Shown here piece by piece: positions 7,310 through 13,141 of a stretch of DNA of 13,141 nt; position 1 is the stretch's first letter, and every line of letters begins with the position of its first letter. This DNA comes from Armatimonadetes bacterium UBA1398 (lineage in GTDB: Bacteria > Armatimonadota > Zipacnadia > UBA1398): assembly GCA_002305165.1 (NCBI GenBank), contig DBQI01000046.1, positions 1 to 13,141 on the forward strand, in the 5' to 3' direction. The notes beneath the pieces are model-generated. The model was given only the letters and a program-made list of their open reading frames with translations, made no database searches and had not been told where the DNA came from. The translations under genes and the position numbers were made by a program.

Positions 7310-8062
7310 TTGAGCCAGCCCAGGAATAGCCTCTACGACAGCCTCGCCGAAGACTATGACCTCATCATCGACTGGCCGGAACGGCTGAAACGCGAGGGCC
7401 CCCTGCCGCGGCGTCTGGCCGAGGAGTCAGGGGCACGCACCGTGCTCGATGTCGGTGGTGGGACCGGCCACCACGCGCGGATGTTCCACTCATGGGGCCT
7501 GGAGGTCACCCTCGCGGACCCGAGCGCGGCGACACTGGACACCGTTCGGGCCTCCCTCCCCGCCGAGGTGCGTCTGGAGGTCCGGAGCCTCCGCGACCTC
7601 GGGGGTATCGAGCCGCACGACATGGTCGTGTGTCTGGGGAACACCATGCCCCATGTGGCCGATCATCGGGAGTTCGCCTCGGCGATGGCCTCGCTCTGGG
7701 AGGTCCTGCGGCCGGGTGGGGTCCTGGTGTGTCACCAGATCAACTACACGCCGATGCTGGCGGACTTCGACGAGCGGCGGTTCATGGAGCCCCGGGGCCG
7801 GGGTGACAAGGTGCTCTTCCGATTCCATGAGTCCGAGCCCGACGGCCACGGGTTGCGGTTCGTGATCATGAGGCTGACGAGTCGATCGGGTGACTACACC
7901 ACGGAGTACCTTTGGACACACCACACCCCCCTCACGAGCGTGGACTACCGGCGTGAACTCCAGCGCCTGGGCGCGTCCGAGGCTCGTCTGTTGGGTGGTT
8001 GGGATGAGTCGGCGTTCGACGAGGACGCGTCCGATGCCCTCATCGTGGTGGCGCGTAAGTAG
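7310..8062 (+). CDS. class I SAM-dependent methyltransferase
   Basis: A 250-residue Rossmann-fold methyltransferase. Motif I VLDVGGGTG (45-53) binds S-adenosylmethionine. The acidic end of strand 2 is seen in VTLADPS, motif IV in VVCLGNTMPHV, and a post-motif LRPGGVLVCHQ follows. The CLGNTMPHV segment resembles glycine/sarcosine N-methyltransferase-like proteins, but the substrate (small molecule or other) cannot be told. An N-terminal SLYDSLAEDYDLIIDWPERL is typical of this subgroup. I chose TTG 7310 because of its strong ribosome binding site. The alternative GTG 7292 would add six residues. It is the last gene of the plus-strand cluster and converges with the S13 carboxypeptidase, with only 7 nt between the two stops. 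Confidence 0.92.
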   Translation: MSQPRNSLYDSLAEDYDLIIDWPERLKREGPLPRRLAEESGARTVLDVGGGTGHHARMFHSWGLEVTLADPSAATLDTVRASLPAEVRLEVRSLRDLGGIEPHDMVVCLGNTMPHVADHREFASAMASLWEVLRPGGVLVCHQINYTPMLADFDERRFMEPRGRGDKVLFRFHESEPDGHGLRFVIMRLTSRSGDYTTEYLWTHHTPLTSVDYRRELQRLGASEARLLGGWDESAFDEDASDALIVVARK

Positions 8063-8069
8063 CGCGGCC

Positions 8070-9494
8070 TCACTCTGGCAGCTCCTCGGTCATGATGGCC
8101 GCGATGATGTCCTCCTGGGCGCGGTAGACCTCTTCTGTGGGGCAGTCGTGGCCGCTCGACAGCACGGCGAAGGCCAAGAGCGAGCCATCGTCCCGTGGCG
8201 CGTAGCCCGTGAGGCACGCGACGCGGCTGAGGCTACCCGTCTTCGCGGCGACCTTGCCCTCCAATATGCTCCCACGGAAGCGGTTGCCCAGAGTGCCGTC
8301 CACGCCGGCCACGGGAAGGCAGTCTCGGAAGATGCTGAACAGCGGTGACTCGACCATGGACGCCATGTGCCTCGCCAGGAACCTGGGAGTGAGGTAATCG
8401 TACCTCGAGAGCCCGCTGCCGTCCGCGAGACGGAGACCGTCCATGGGCATCCCCCTGGCTTCCAGCCACCGGGTCAGATCGCCCATGGCATCGGCGAAGC
8501 TCGGACCCGAGCCCCGTTCGATCGCGGTGGTCCAGACGAGGAGCTCGGCGGCGAGGTTGTCCGAGATCTTCAGCGTCACGTCGAGGATCTCGCGCAAGGG
8601 CAGGGACTCCAGAGCCGCCACCTCCAGGGCGGATGGCGGCGCCTCCCCATAGCCGATGTGATCGCCCACCTCGACACCCCGGTCGCGAAGCCGTGCCGCG
8701 AGCAAGGTCGCCGCGACGAGGCCTGGATCCACGAAGGATCGGTCGAAGGCCCGTGGCTCTGCGCCGAGCGCGATGGTCCCCGTGACCGTGAAGCGGTTCG
8801 AGTCGAGGGAGCGGTCGACCCAGAGCTCGGTGTGGCCGCCCTCGGGCACGGTGAGGGTCTCGTTCGCGATCTCGAAGGGCGCCTCGGGGATGTCCCAGTC
8901 CACTTGGGCGGGACCATCCACGGCGCCGGGTCTAACGGTGAGGCGCGTTGTCTGACGGTTCAGGTTGATGGCGTCGGGCCACGCGCCGTAGCCGTAGGTG
9001 AAGTCGTCCGCCGTCCAACCTCCGCGCCAGCGCCGCCCCGAGAAGAGCGACACATCCGCGACGACGCCGCCGGGCACCGAGGTGATGCCCGCCTGGGCGA
9101 TGGACTCGGCCAGGGGGCTCAGGTCCGAGGCATGCGTGAAGGGATCGCCGGAGCCGACCAGGTAGAGCGGACCGGAGACGGCGCCCTGCTCCAAGGCCTC
9201 CACCTCAGCCGTGGTGCGGAACCTGTGGTCTGGCCCCAGCGTCTCCAGGGCGTAGGCGCACGAGATGGTCTTCATAGTCGAGGCTGGCAGCATCGCCTTG
9301 GCGCCGTTGTGCTCGTAGAGCATCGCCGATGTGGCCGGGTCGCACACAGCGACTCCCACGAGGCCGGCCGCCAGGCTCTCCCGCGCAACTACGGCATCGA
9401 TCGCCGATCCCAGGTCGCCCAGCGCCGGCGACACGGGACCGATGAGCAGCGTGACGAGGATGGCCACGATGGTGGCGCGGACCAACCTGGACAT
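8070..9494 (-). CDS. dacB: D-alanyl-D-alanine carboxypeptidase/endopeptidase, peptidase S13 (PBP4/DacB type)
   Basis: A 474-residue exported penicillin-binding protein that trims D-Ala from, or cleaves cross-links in, peptidoglycan in the periplasm. An N-terminal signal peptide (about 1-26, basic start then ATIVAILVTLLIG) ends near PALGD. The three active-site motifs of the S13 family are present: S72-T-M-K75 with nucleophile Ser72, S311-D-N313 in KISDNLAAEL, and K418-T-G420 in AAKTGSLS. The large insert between SxxK and SDN (about 95-285) is typical of PBP4-type enzymes and carries LVGSGDPF and the WRGGWTADDFTYGYGAWPDAIN stretch. I chose ATG 9494 for its GGAGGAG site (9501-9507). An in-frame ATG at 9530 would bury the signal peptide. 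The gene is divergent from the exported protease and convergent with the methyltransferase. Confidence 0.94.
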   Translation of the reverse strand: MSRLVRATIVAILVTLLIGPVSPALGDLGSAIDAVVARESLAAGLVGVAVCDPATSAMLYEHNGAKAMLPASTMKTISCAYALETLGPDHRFRTTAEVEALEQGAVSGPLYLVGSGDPFTHASDLSPLAESIAQAGITSVPGGVVADVSLFSGRRWRGGWTADDFTYGYGAWPDAINLNRQTTRLTVRPGAVDGPAQVDWDIPEAPFEIANETLTVPEGGHTELWVDRSLDSNRFTVTGTIALGAEPRAFDRSFVDPGLVAATLLAARLRDRGVEVGDHIGYGEAPPSALEVAALESLPLREILDVTLKISDNLAAELLVWTTAIERGSGPSFADAMGDLTRWLEARGMPMDGLRLADGSGLSRYDYLTPRFLARHMASMVESPLFSIFRDCLPVAGVDGTLGNRFRGSILEGKVAAKTGSLSRVACLTGYAPRDDGSLLAFAVLSSGHDCPTEEVYRAQEDIIAAIMTEELPE

Positions 9495-9773
9495 GGAGCC
9501 CTCCTCCGCGGATGGTCTGTAGAGGCGCATTACTCGGTTCGGTGCGCCTTAGAGATCCCCTCGCCAGCGCCGCCGCAACGGCGGTTCGCACCGCGGGACC
9601 AAACGGAAGGGGCTCCACGGTCGCGGAGTCAGAGTTACGACCCGCCAGGGAGACCGGGGGTGCCCGTCGAACATTATGTGCGGTAGAGTTAGGCTCAATG
9701 GAATCCTGTGGTCCAGGGAGCACGCTACCTCGCCGTAGTGGGTTCGGAGCGCAGGATCGGGAGGAAGATGACG
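9495..9773. promoter_or_regulatory. divergent intergenic region between carboxypeptidase and protease
   Basis: This 279-nt non-coding spacer should hold promoters for two outward-facing genes that both encode exported envelope proteins. I could not assign clear -35/-10 elements on either strand. The only structured part I see is the nested inverted repeat at 9540-9593. The protease frame is open back to 9708, but the signal peptide and ribosome binding site place its start at 9774. Confidence 0.5.
9540..9593. repeat. nested inverted repeats upstream of the carboxypeptidase gene
   Basis: Outer arms CGGTGCG (9540-9546) and CGCACCG (9587-9593) are exact reverse complements. Inside them a second hairpin has arms CCGCC (9570-9574) and GGCGG (9580-9584) around GCAAC. 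In RNA this could fold into a two-level stem in the carboxypeptidase 5' UTR, or act as a binding site. In GC-rich DNA short inverted repeats arise readily, so the function is uncertain. Confidence 0.35.
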
Positions 9774-10862
9774 ATGAGTAGATCGGTTTATCCCGCAGTA
9801 GCGGTCGCGCTTCTGTGTGTTTTCCTCGCCCCGGTCGCGGCAGACCTCGATCGCGCGACGGTGGAGCGCGTGAAGAACGCCACCGTGTACATCGCCGTGA
9901 CCAACCGAACGGCCGATGGAGCGGAAGAGGAGTCAACGGGCTCGGGGTTCGTCTACGACGCCCGAGGGCTTGTTCTCACCAATCAGCACGTCGTTGACCC
10001 GCGGGTCGAGGTGAGCCCGAACCGCTACGTCGACGCGTCAGAGCAGACGGTTACCGTGACCTTCCACCGAGCCACCCGGCGGGAGGTCTCCTATCCCGCG
10101 ACGGTCGACCGTACCCACCGAGCGGCCGACCTGGCGGTGCTCCGCCTCCCGAACGGCGTGTACCCGACCCTGGAGATCGGCGACTCCGACTCCGTGATGG
10201 AGACCCAGACCGTGTATGCGGCCGGCCATCCTCTTGGGCTCGATGAGATCTCGATCCGCACCGGCGCCATCACCGCGAAGCGTATCTTCGATGGGTTCGC
10301 CTACCTCGAGCACTCGGTCAACGTGGAGCACGGCAACTCCGGCGGACCCGTATTCGGCGCTGATGGCCGCGTCTACGGCATGGTCGGCTTCACCCTCAGC
10401 GCCGCTGAGCAGAACACCAACTTCGCCGTGCCCGCAGCGACGATGAGGCGCTTCCTGGAGGGTTCCCTCCCCGAGCCTCAAGCGCAAGTGGGTTCCGATC
10501 ATGCCTTCCTTCAGGCATTGTTGGACCAGACCGACCTGGTATATGACGACGGAGGAGACGGCCTGTTCTTCGTTCCCTTCGAGGACGATGTCCACATAAC
10601 CGTCAGCGCGTCCGACGATTGGGTGCTGGGACAGGTCTACCTCGGGCCGCTGAAGGGTAGCCCCGATGAGCTCCTCAACCTCTATGACACGCTCCTCCGC
10701 GCGAACTTCAGCTATTACATCGGGAAGTTCGGCCTCGACGATGACGGCGATCTCTGGGCGGAGCACCATCTCTCCCGCAAGGGTATCAGCGCTGAAGCGC
10801 TGGATGAGAGTGTCCGGCTCTTGGCGGGTCTGGTGACACTATGGCACCAGATATCGTTGTAG
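9774..10862 (+). CDS. exported trypsin-like serine protease with C-terminal YbjN/CesT-like domain
   Basis: A 362-residue protein. Residues 1-23 form a signal peptide ending VAA|D. Residues about 28-230 are a chymotrypsin-fold S1C (HtrA/DegP-like) protease with the full triad: His72 in LTNQHVV, Asp119 in RAADLAVLRL, and Ser189 in HGNSGGPVF. DegP-type proteins carry PDZ domains after the protease. Here residues about 243-362 instead look like an alpha/beta domain of YbjN or type III secretion chaperone (CesT) type: DDVHITVSAS, LLNLYDTLLRANFSYYIGKFGLDDDGDLW and ISAEALDESVRLLAGLV. That second assignment is from pattern memory. GGAGG (9760-9764) precedes ATG 9774 by 9 nt; ATG 9768 is possible. The protein probably acts in the periplasm in envelope quality control or regulated proteolysis. 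The MurJ-like gene follows. Confidence 0.88.
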   Translation: MSRSVYPAVAVALLCVFLAPVAADLDRATVERVKNATVYIAVTNRTADGAEEESTGSGFVYDARGLVLTNQHVVDPRVEVSPNRYVDASEQTVTVTFHRATRREVSYPATVDRTHRAADLAVLRLPNGVYPTLEIGDSDSVMETQTVYAAGHPLGLDEISIRTGAITAKRIFDGFAYLEHSVNVEHGNSGGPVFGADGRVYGMVGFTLSAAEQNTNFAVPAATMRRFLEGSLPEPQAQVGSDHAFLQALLDQTDLVYDDGGDGLFFVPFEDDVHITVSASDDWVLGQVYLGPLKGSPDELLNLYDTLLRANFSYYIGKFGLDDDGDLWAEHHLSRKGISAEALDESVRLLAGLVTLWHQISL

Positions 10863-10879
10863 GGGCGCTCTCGCGCCTC
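10862..10879 (+). other. short hairpin after the protease stop
   Basis: GGGGCGC and GCGCCTC flank TCTC and can pair over seven positions with one G-U. The hairpin begins at the last base of the protease stop codon. No T-run follows, so termination is doubtful. It may only slow transcription or protect the upstream mRNA end. Confidence 0.3.
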
Positions 10880-10909
10880 CATGGCGCTTGAGTCGGGATC
10901 CGCGCGGCC

Positions 10910-10914
10910 GGAGG
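10910..10914 (+). promoter_or_regulatory. ribosome binding site deciding a TTG start for the flippase gene
   Basis: GGAGG lies 5 nt before TTG 10920. The upstream in-frame ATG at 10881 has no such site and directly follows a hairpin. Confidence 0.65.
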
Positions 10915-10919
10915 TTGCC

Positions 10920-12527
10920 TTGTCAGAGAAGCCCAGTGAGGAGCGCACCGGACGCGCCATAGCGGGTGCCGCTTCGGTCATCGCGCTCATGCACTTGGCA
11001 GCCCGGGTCGTGGGGTTTGCTGAGCAGATCCTGCGCGGGAAGTACTTCGGGACGAGCCACCGAGCCGATGCGTATGAGGTCGCCTCGAAGGTGCCGACGA
11101 CCATCTTCTTCGGCTGCGAGAAGATCCTCAACCCGTCCTTCCTGCCGAGTTTCATCGACCTCCGGCAGAAGGAGGGTGAGCAGAAGGCTTGGCAGCTGGC
11201 GGGAACCACCCTCGCCCTGCAGGCCGCGTTCCTGGCCATCCTCGTCATCGCCGGACGCGCCTTCAGCGAGCAGCTGGTTCTTTGGGTAGCACCCGGCTTC
11301 TACACGGCTGATGGAGGGGGGCCCGAGAAGGTCGAGATGACGGTCCGGCTAATGCGGATCGTGTTCATCGCCGTCTTCTTCCTGGGCCTCTCCTCCACCA
11401 CTTACTGCATCCTGAACGCCTTCAAGCGGTTCGCGACTCCCGCCCTCGGTGACGTGCTCTGGAAAGTGGGTACCGTGGCGGGCCTCATCATCCTATACGG
11501 TCGCCTGGACGTGTACGCCATCGCCCTGGGCTTCCTCGCCGGCTCGATCTTGAAGCTTGGCACTCACGTCCTCGCCCTGGGTAGGTGGCTCCTGAAGCTC
11601 CGCATCGGGGACGCAATACGCCACCCCGTGTTCAAACGCATGCTGCTCCTGATGTTGCCCATGGCCTTCGGGTTCGCGTACTCGGAGATCCGGCAGCTGC
11701 TGGACATGCGATTCGCCTCGCCCCTTTCGGAGGGCGCCGTGGCGGCCCTGAACTACCCGAGGCGCGTCACCGATCTGCCCTACCAGATCGTTGCCTACGC
11801 CCTGGGTATCGCGCTCTTCCCGTTCCTCTCAGAGTACGCGTCCGAGGGTAAGCTGGATGACCTGAAGCGGCTGCTGCTCTCATCGCTGCGGATGCTGCTG
11901 TTCATGTTCGTTCCCGTGACCGTGGCCTTGTTCATCCTGGCCGAGCCGACGCTCCGGGTCATCTACCAAGCGGGTGAGTTCACGGAGCGCTCCGTGGATC
12001 TGACAACGCCGGTCCTGGAGTACTACGCCCTCGGCATGCTTGCCCAGGCTCTGGAATGTGTGATCCTCCAGACCTTCTACTCGCTCAAGAACACCCTCAC
12101 CCCTACGCTGGTGGGCTTCGGGACCACCATGCTCCACGTGGGCCTCGCGTGGTGGGTTACCCAGACCGGCAGCCACGATGACCCTCGCGGTCTCGCCATG
12201 GCCTACACGGTCGCGCGGTCGGTGAAGGTGGTGCTCGCCTTCGCGCTATTGGCGCAGATCCTCAAGGGGCCGTCCCTCAGAGGGCAGGGCAGCTTCGTCC
12301 TCAAAGTCATCGGCGCCACGGCGGCCATGGGCCTGGTAATGCACCTCATCTACCAGCAGATCGTGGCGGTACGGCCCATGACCGGCCGGGTCGATGGCTT
12401 GATCGTCTTCGCGGCCTGCTCCCTGGTCGGAGGGGTGGCCTACATCGGCTTGGCTTACCTCATGCGCCTGCCTGAGATCAGCAGTGCCGTCAGTGCGGTC
12501 AAGGGCCGGCTGAAGCGGGGTAAGTAG
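10920..12527 (+). CDS. murJ: MurJ/MviN-family lipid flippase
   Basis: A 535-residue polytopic membrane protein of the MOP superfamily. MurJ moves lipid II across the inner membrane for peptidoglycan synthesis. About 14 hydrophobic segments are spread along the chain. Family marks are the N-terminal ARVVGF (28-33), FGTSHRADAYEVASKVP (43-59), LPYQIVAYALGIALFPFLSEYA, the RVIYQAGEF segment, and ALECVILQTFYSLKNTLTPTLVG. The protein is divergent. The position of E. coli Arg18 is conserved (Arg29) and Asp39 corresponds to Asp50, but Arg24 aligns with Glu35, and the Arg of the usual NLLRR segment is replaced by TIFFG. It may therefore be a MurJ paralogue handling another lipid-linked substrate. TTG 10920 is preferred over ATG 10881, which would add 13 residues. 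The gene lies 57 nt after the protease and may be co-transcribed with it. Confidence 0.88.
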   Translation: MSEKPSEERTGRAIAGAASVIALMHLAARVVGFAEQILRGKYFGTSHRADAYEVASKVPTTIFFGCEKILNPSFLPSFIDLRQKEGEQKAWQLAGTTLALQAAFLAILVIAGRAFSEQLVLWVAPGFYTADGGGPEKVEMTVRLMRIVFIAVFFLGLSSTTYCILNAFKRFATPALGDVLWKVGTVAGLIILYGRLDVYAIALGFLAGSILKLGTHVLALGRWLLKLRIGDAIRHPVFKRMLLLMLPMAFGFAYSEIRQLLDMRFASPLSEGAVAALNYPRRVTDLPYQIVAYALGIALFPFLSEYASEGKLDDLKRLLLSSLRMLLFMFVPVTVALFILAEPTLRVIYQAGEFTERSVDLTTPVLEYYALGMLAQALECVILQTFYSLKNTLTPTLVGFGTTMLHVGLAWWVTQTGSHDDPRGLAMAYTVARSVKVVLAFALLAQILKGPSLRGQGSFVLKVIGATAAMGLVMHLIYQQIVAVRPMTGRVDGLIVFAACSLVGGVAYIGLAYLMRLPEISSAVSAVKGRLKRGK

Positions 12528-12598
12528 GCCACGGCAGGCCACGTTGATGGACGCTCACTGGATAGGGCGCAGGGACCGCCGCGCCGCACGGAGAGTCC

Positions 12599-12612
12599 GG
12601 GACGCCCGTCCC
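12599..12612. other. short palindromic hairpin
   Basis: GGGACG and CGTCCC flank CC, giving a perfect short palindrome 71 nt after the MurJ-like stop. It directly abuts the stop of the minus-strand small ORF at 12613. It could mark a transcript end on either strand. There is no T-run, so the call is weak. Confidence 0.3.
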
Positions 12613-12777
12613 CTACTCGGCGTGGGGCCTCTCCACGCATGCGGTCACCTGCTCTCCGGCATCCGCCAGGTCCTCGTACTCGGTCCCGTAGACATCCCCG
12701 CGCCGCATCGTGAACAAGGCTCCGCGTAGACCCGTTTGACCCTCACCGACGCTAAGCACCCGGACTTCCGGCCACAT
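12613..12777 (-). CDS. possible small ORF, 54 residues, unknown
   Basis: A minus-strand frame from ATG 12777 to TAG 12613. I do not recognise the protein. The C-terminal part (MRRGDVYGTEYEDLADAGEQ and on) has an amino-acid mix and G/C-rich third codon positions like the real genes here. The N-terminal part is less convincing. No good ribosome binding site precedes ATG 12777. An internal ATG at codon 25 has GGAG 11 nt upstream and would give 31 residues. It may be a genuine small protein, a remnant of a longer gene, or chance. It occupies the otherwise empty 290-nt gap between the MurJ-like gene and the RiPP-like peptide. Confidence 0.3.
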   Translation of the reverse strand: MWPEVRVLSVGEGQTGLRGALFTMRRGDVYGTEYEDLADAGEQVTACVERPHAE

Positions 12778-12803
12778 TGTGGAGCCGTCGGACCATGCAT
12801 GTC

Positions 12804-12810
12804 AGGAAGG
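12804..12810 (+). promoter_or_regulatory. ribosome binding site for the small peptide gene
   Basis: AGGAAGG lies 7 nt before ATG 12818. It fixes the start of the 57-residue peptide and argues against the in-frame ATG at 12779. Confidence 0.7.
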
Positions 12811-12817
12811 TCTGCAC

Positions 12818-12991
12818 ATGGAGACTCATCGGACGCACGAGACGCGCAAGAAGTTCGTCAAGCCCCAAGTCATCTGCTTCGGCCAGATGCACGAGATTGT
12901 CATGCAGTCGTACCCGAGCCCGGGGCCTGTGCGCTTCGATGGTCGCGGACGGATCTCGCAGGGGACGGCCAAGGACTTCTTCGGGAACTAG
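12818..12991 (+). CDS. candidate RiPP precursor peptide with lasso-type leader
   Basis: A 57-residue peptide. Its leader (about 1-30) contains KKFVKPQVICFG, where Phe13, Pro16, Val18 and Gly22 fit the Y-x-x-P-x-L-x-x-x-G pattern that PqqD-like RRE proteins recognise in lasso-peptide precursors. Phe replaces Tyr and Val replaces Leu. The expected Thr two residues before the core is not evident; the region reads MHEIVMQSYPSPGP. The presumptive core (about 31-57) holds Asp41 and ends in TAKDFFGN. If Ser34 were the first core residue, Asp41 would sit at ring position 8, which is allowed for a lasso macrolactam, but this is speculation. The length and strong ribosome binding site are right for a precursor. 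No maturation enzyme (asparagine-synthetase-like cyclase, RRE, leader peptidase) is in the window. The alternative is an unrelated small hypothetical protein. Confidence 0.6.
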   Translation: METHRTHETRKKFVKPQVICFGQMHEIVMQSYPSPGPVRFDGRGRISQGTAKDFFGN

Positions 12992-12997
12992 GGTATA

Positions 12998-13011
12998 GGG
13001 CGATCACGCCC
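12998..13011 (+). terminator. weak hairpin after the peptide gene
   Basis: GGGCG and CGCCC pair perfectly around ATCA, 6 nt after the peptide stop. The stem is short and there is no T-tract, so it may only attenuate read-through into the next gene. Attenuation between a precursor peptide and downstream genes would be normal, but this is inference. Confidence 0.3.
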
Positions 13012-13111
13012 CGGAAGTACGGAGCATGATGCGCTCGACCATGCGGTGGCGCTTCCAGCCGGGGCTCGCGTCTAATCGCGTGTAGATGACGAGAAGGACT
13101 GGAGGTTTGTT

Positions 13112-13141
13112 GTGAACAGGCGTTTGTGGGTTATCGCCGCG
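13112..13141 (+). CDS. start of a probably exported protein (partial)
   Basis: GTG 13112 follows GGAGG (13101-13105) with 6 nt spacing. It opens a frame reading MNRRLWVIAA to the window edge. Two arginines followed by hydrophobic residues look like the beginning of a signal peptide or membrane anchor. The product cannot be identified. It lies 120 nt downstream of the RiPP-like peptide on the same strand. Confidence 0.55.
   Translation, partial: MNRRLWVIAA

Noticed and set aside
8367..9686. 439-codon plus-strand frame opposite the carboxypeptidase
   Set aside because: The minus strand carries SxxK, SDN and KTG motifs in correct order. The plus frame shows no family features.
12736..12741. 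TTGACC as a -35 box before the RiPP-like peptide
   Set aside because: No plausible -10 element lies 16-18 nt downstream.

Overview
The window looks like chromosomal DNA of a high-GC, didermic-type bacterium. Start codons are mixed (ATG, GTG, TTG) and most follow clear AGGAGG-type ribosome binding sites. The content is housekeeping and unknown-function genes: a MurJ-like flippase, an S13 D-Ala-D-Ala carboxypeptidase, a DUF6785/6784-type membrane protein, AIM24 and YjbQ. This mix would fit an Armatimonadota-, Planctomycetota- or candidate-phylum-like lineage, but that placement is an impression and not demonstrated. I see no insertion sequence, phage gene, CRISPR array, tRNA or rRNA.

Layout. 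(1) Positions 33-3661, minus strand: a tight three-gene unit, read from right to left. It holds a NapH/NapG-type polyferredoxin fusion, then an Lrp/AsnC regulator 18 nt later, then a class I/II aminotransferase that shares a GTGA overlap with the regulator. Another minus-strand gene may begin at position 30 and run off the edge. (2) Positions 3662-3829: a divergent control region with a perfect 10-bp inverted repeat. (3) Positions 3830-8062, plus strand: AIM24, a small membrane protein, the DUF6785-like polytopic membrane protein, YjbQ and a SAM methyltransferase, closely spaced and probably co-transcribed at least in part. (4) Positions 8070-9494, minus strand: an exported S13 carboxypeptidase, convergent with the methyltransferase. 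(5) Positions 9495-9773: a second divergent control region. (6) Positions 9774-12527, plus strand: an exported trypsin-like protease with an unusual C-terminal YbjN/CesT-like domain, then a MurJ-like flippase that starts with TTG. (7) Positions 12528-13141: mostly short genes. There is a possible 54-residue minus-strand ORF, a 57-residue plus-strand peptide whose leader resembles lasso-type RiPP precursors, and the first ten codons of a probably exported protein.

Functionally, the right half is themed on the cell envelope (peptidoglycan carboxypeptidase, envelope protease, lipid flippase). The left minus-strand unit couples membrane electron transfer with a feast/famine-type regulator and an aminotransferase. 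The most interesting items are the RiPP-like precursor at 12818-12991, the protease fusion, and the NapH-NapG fusion with a buried twin-arginine-like motif.
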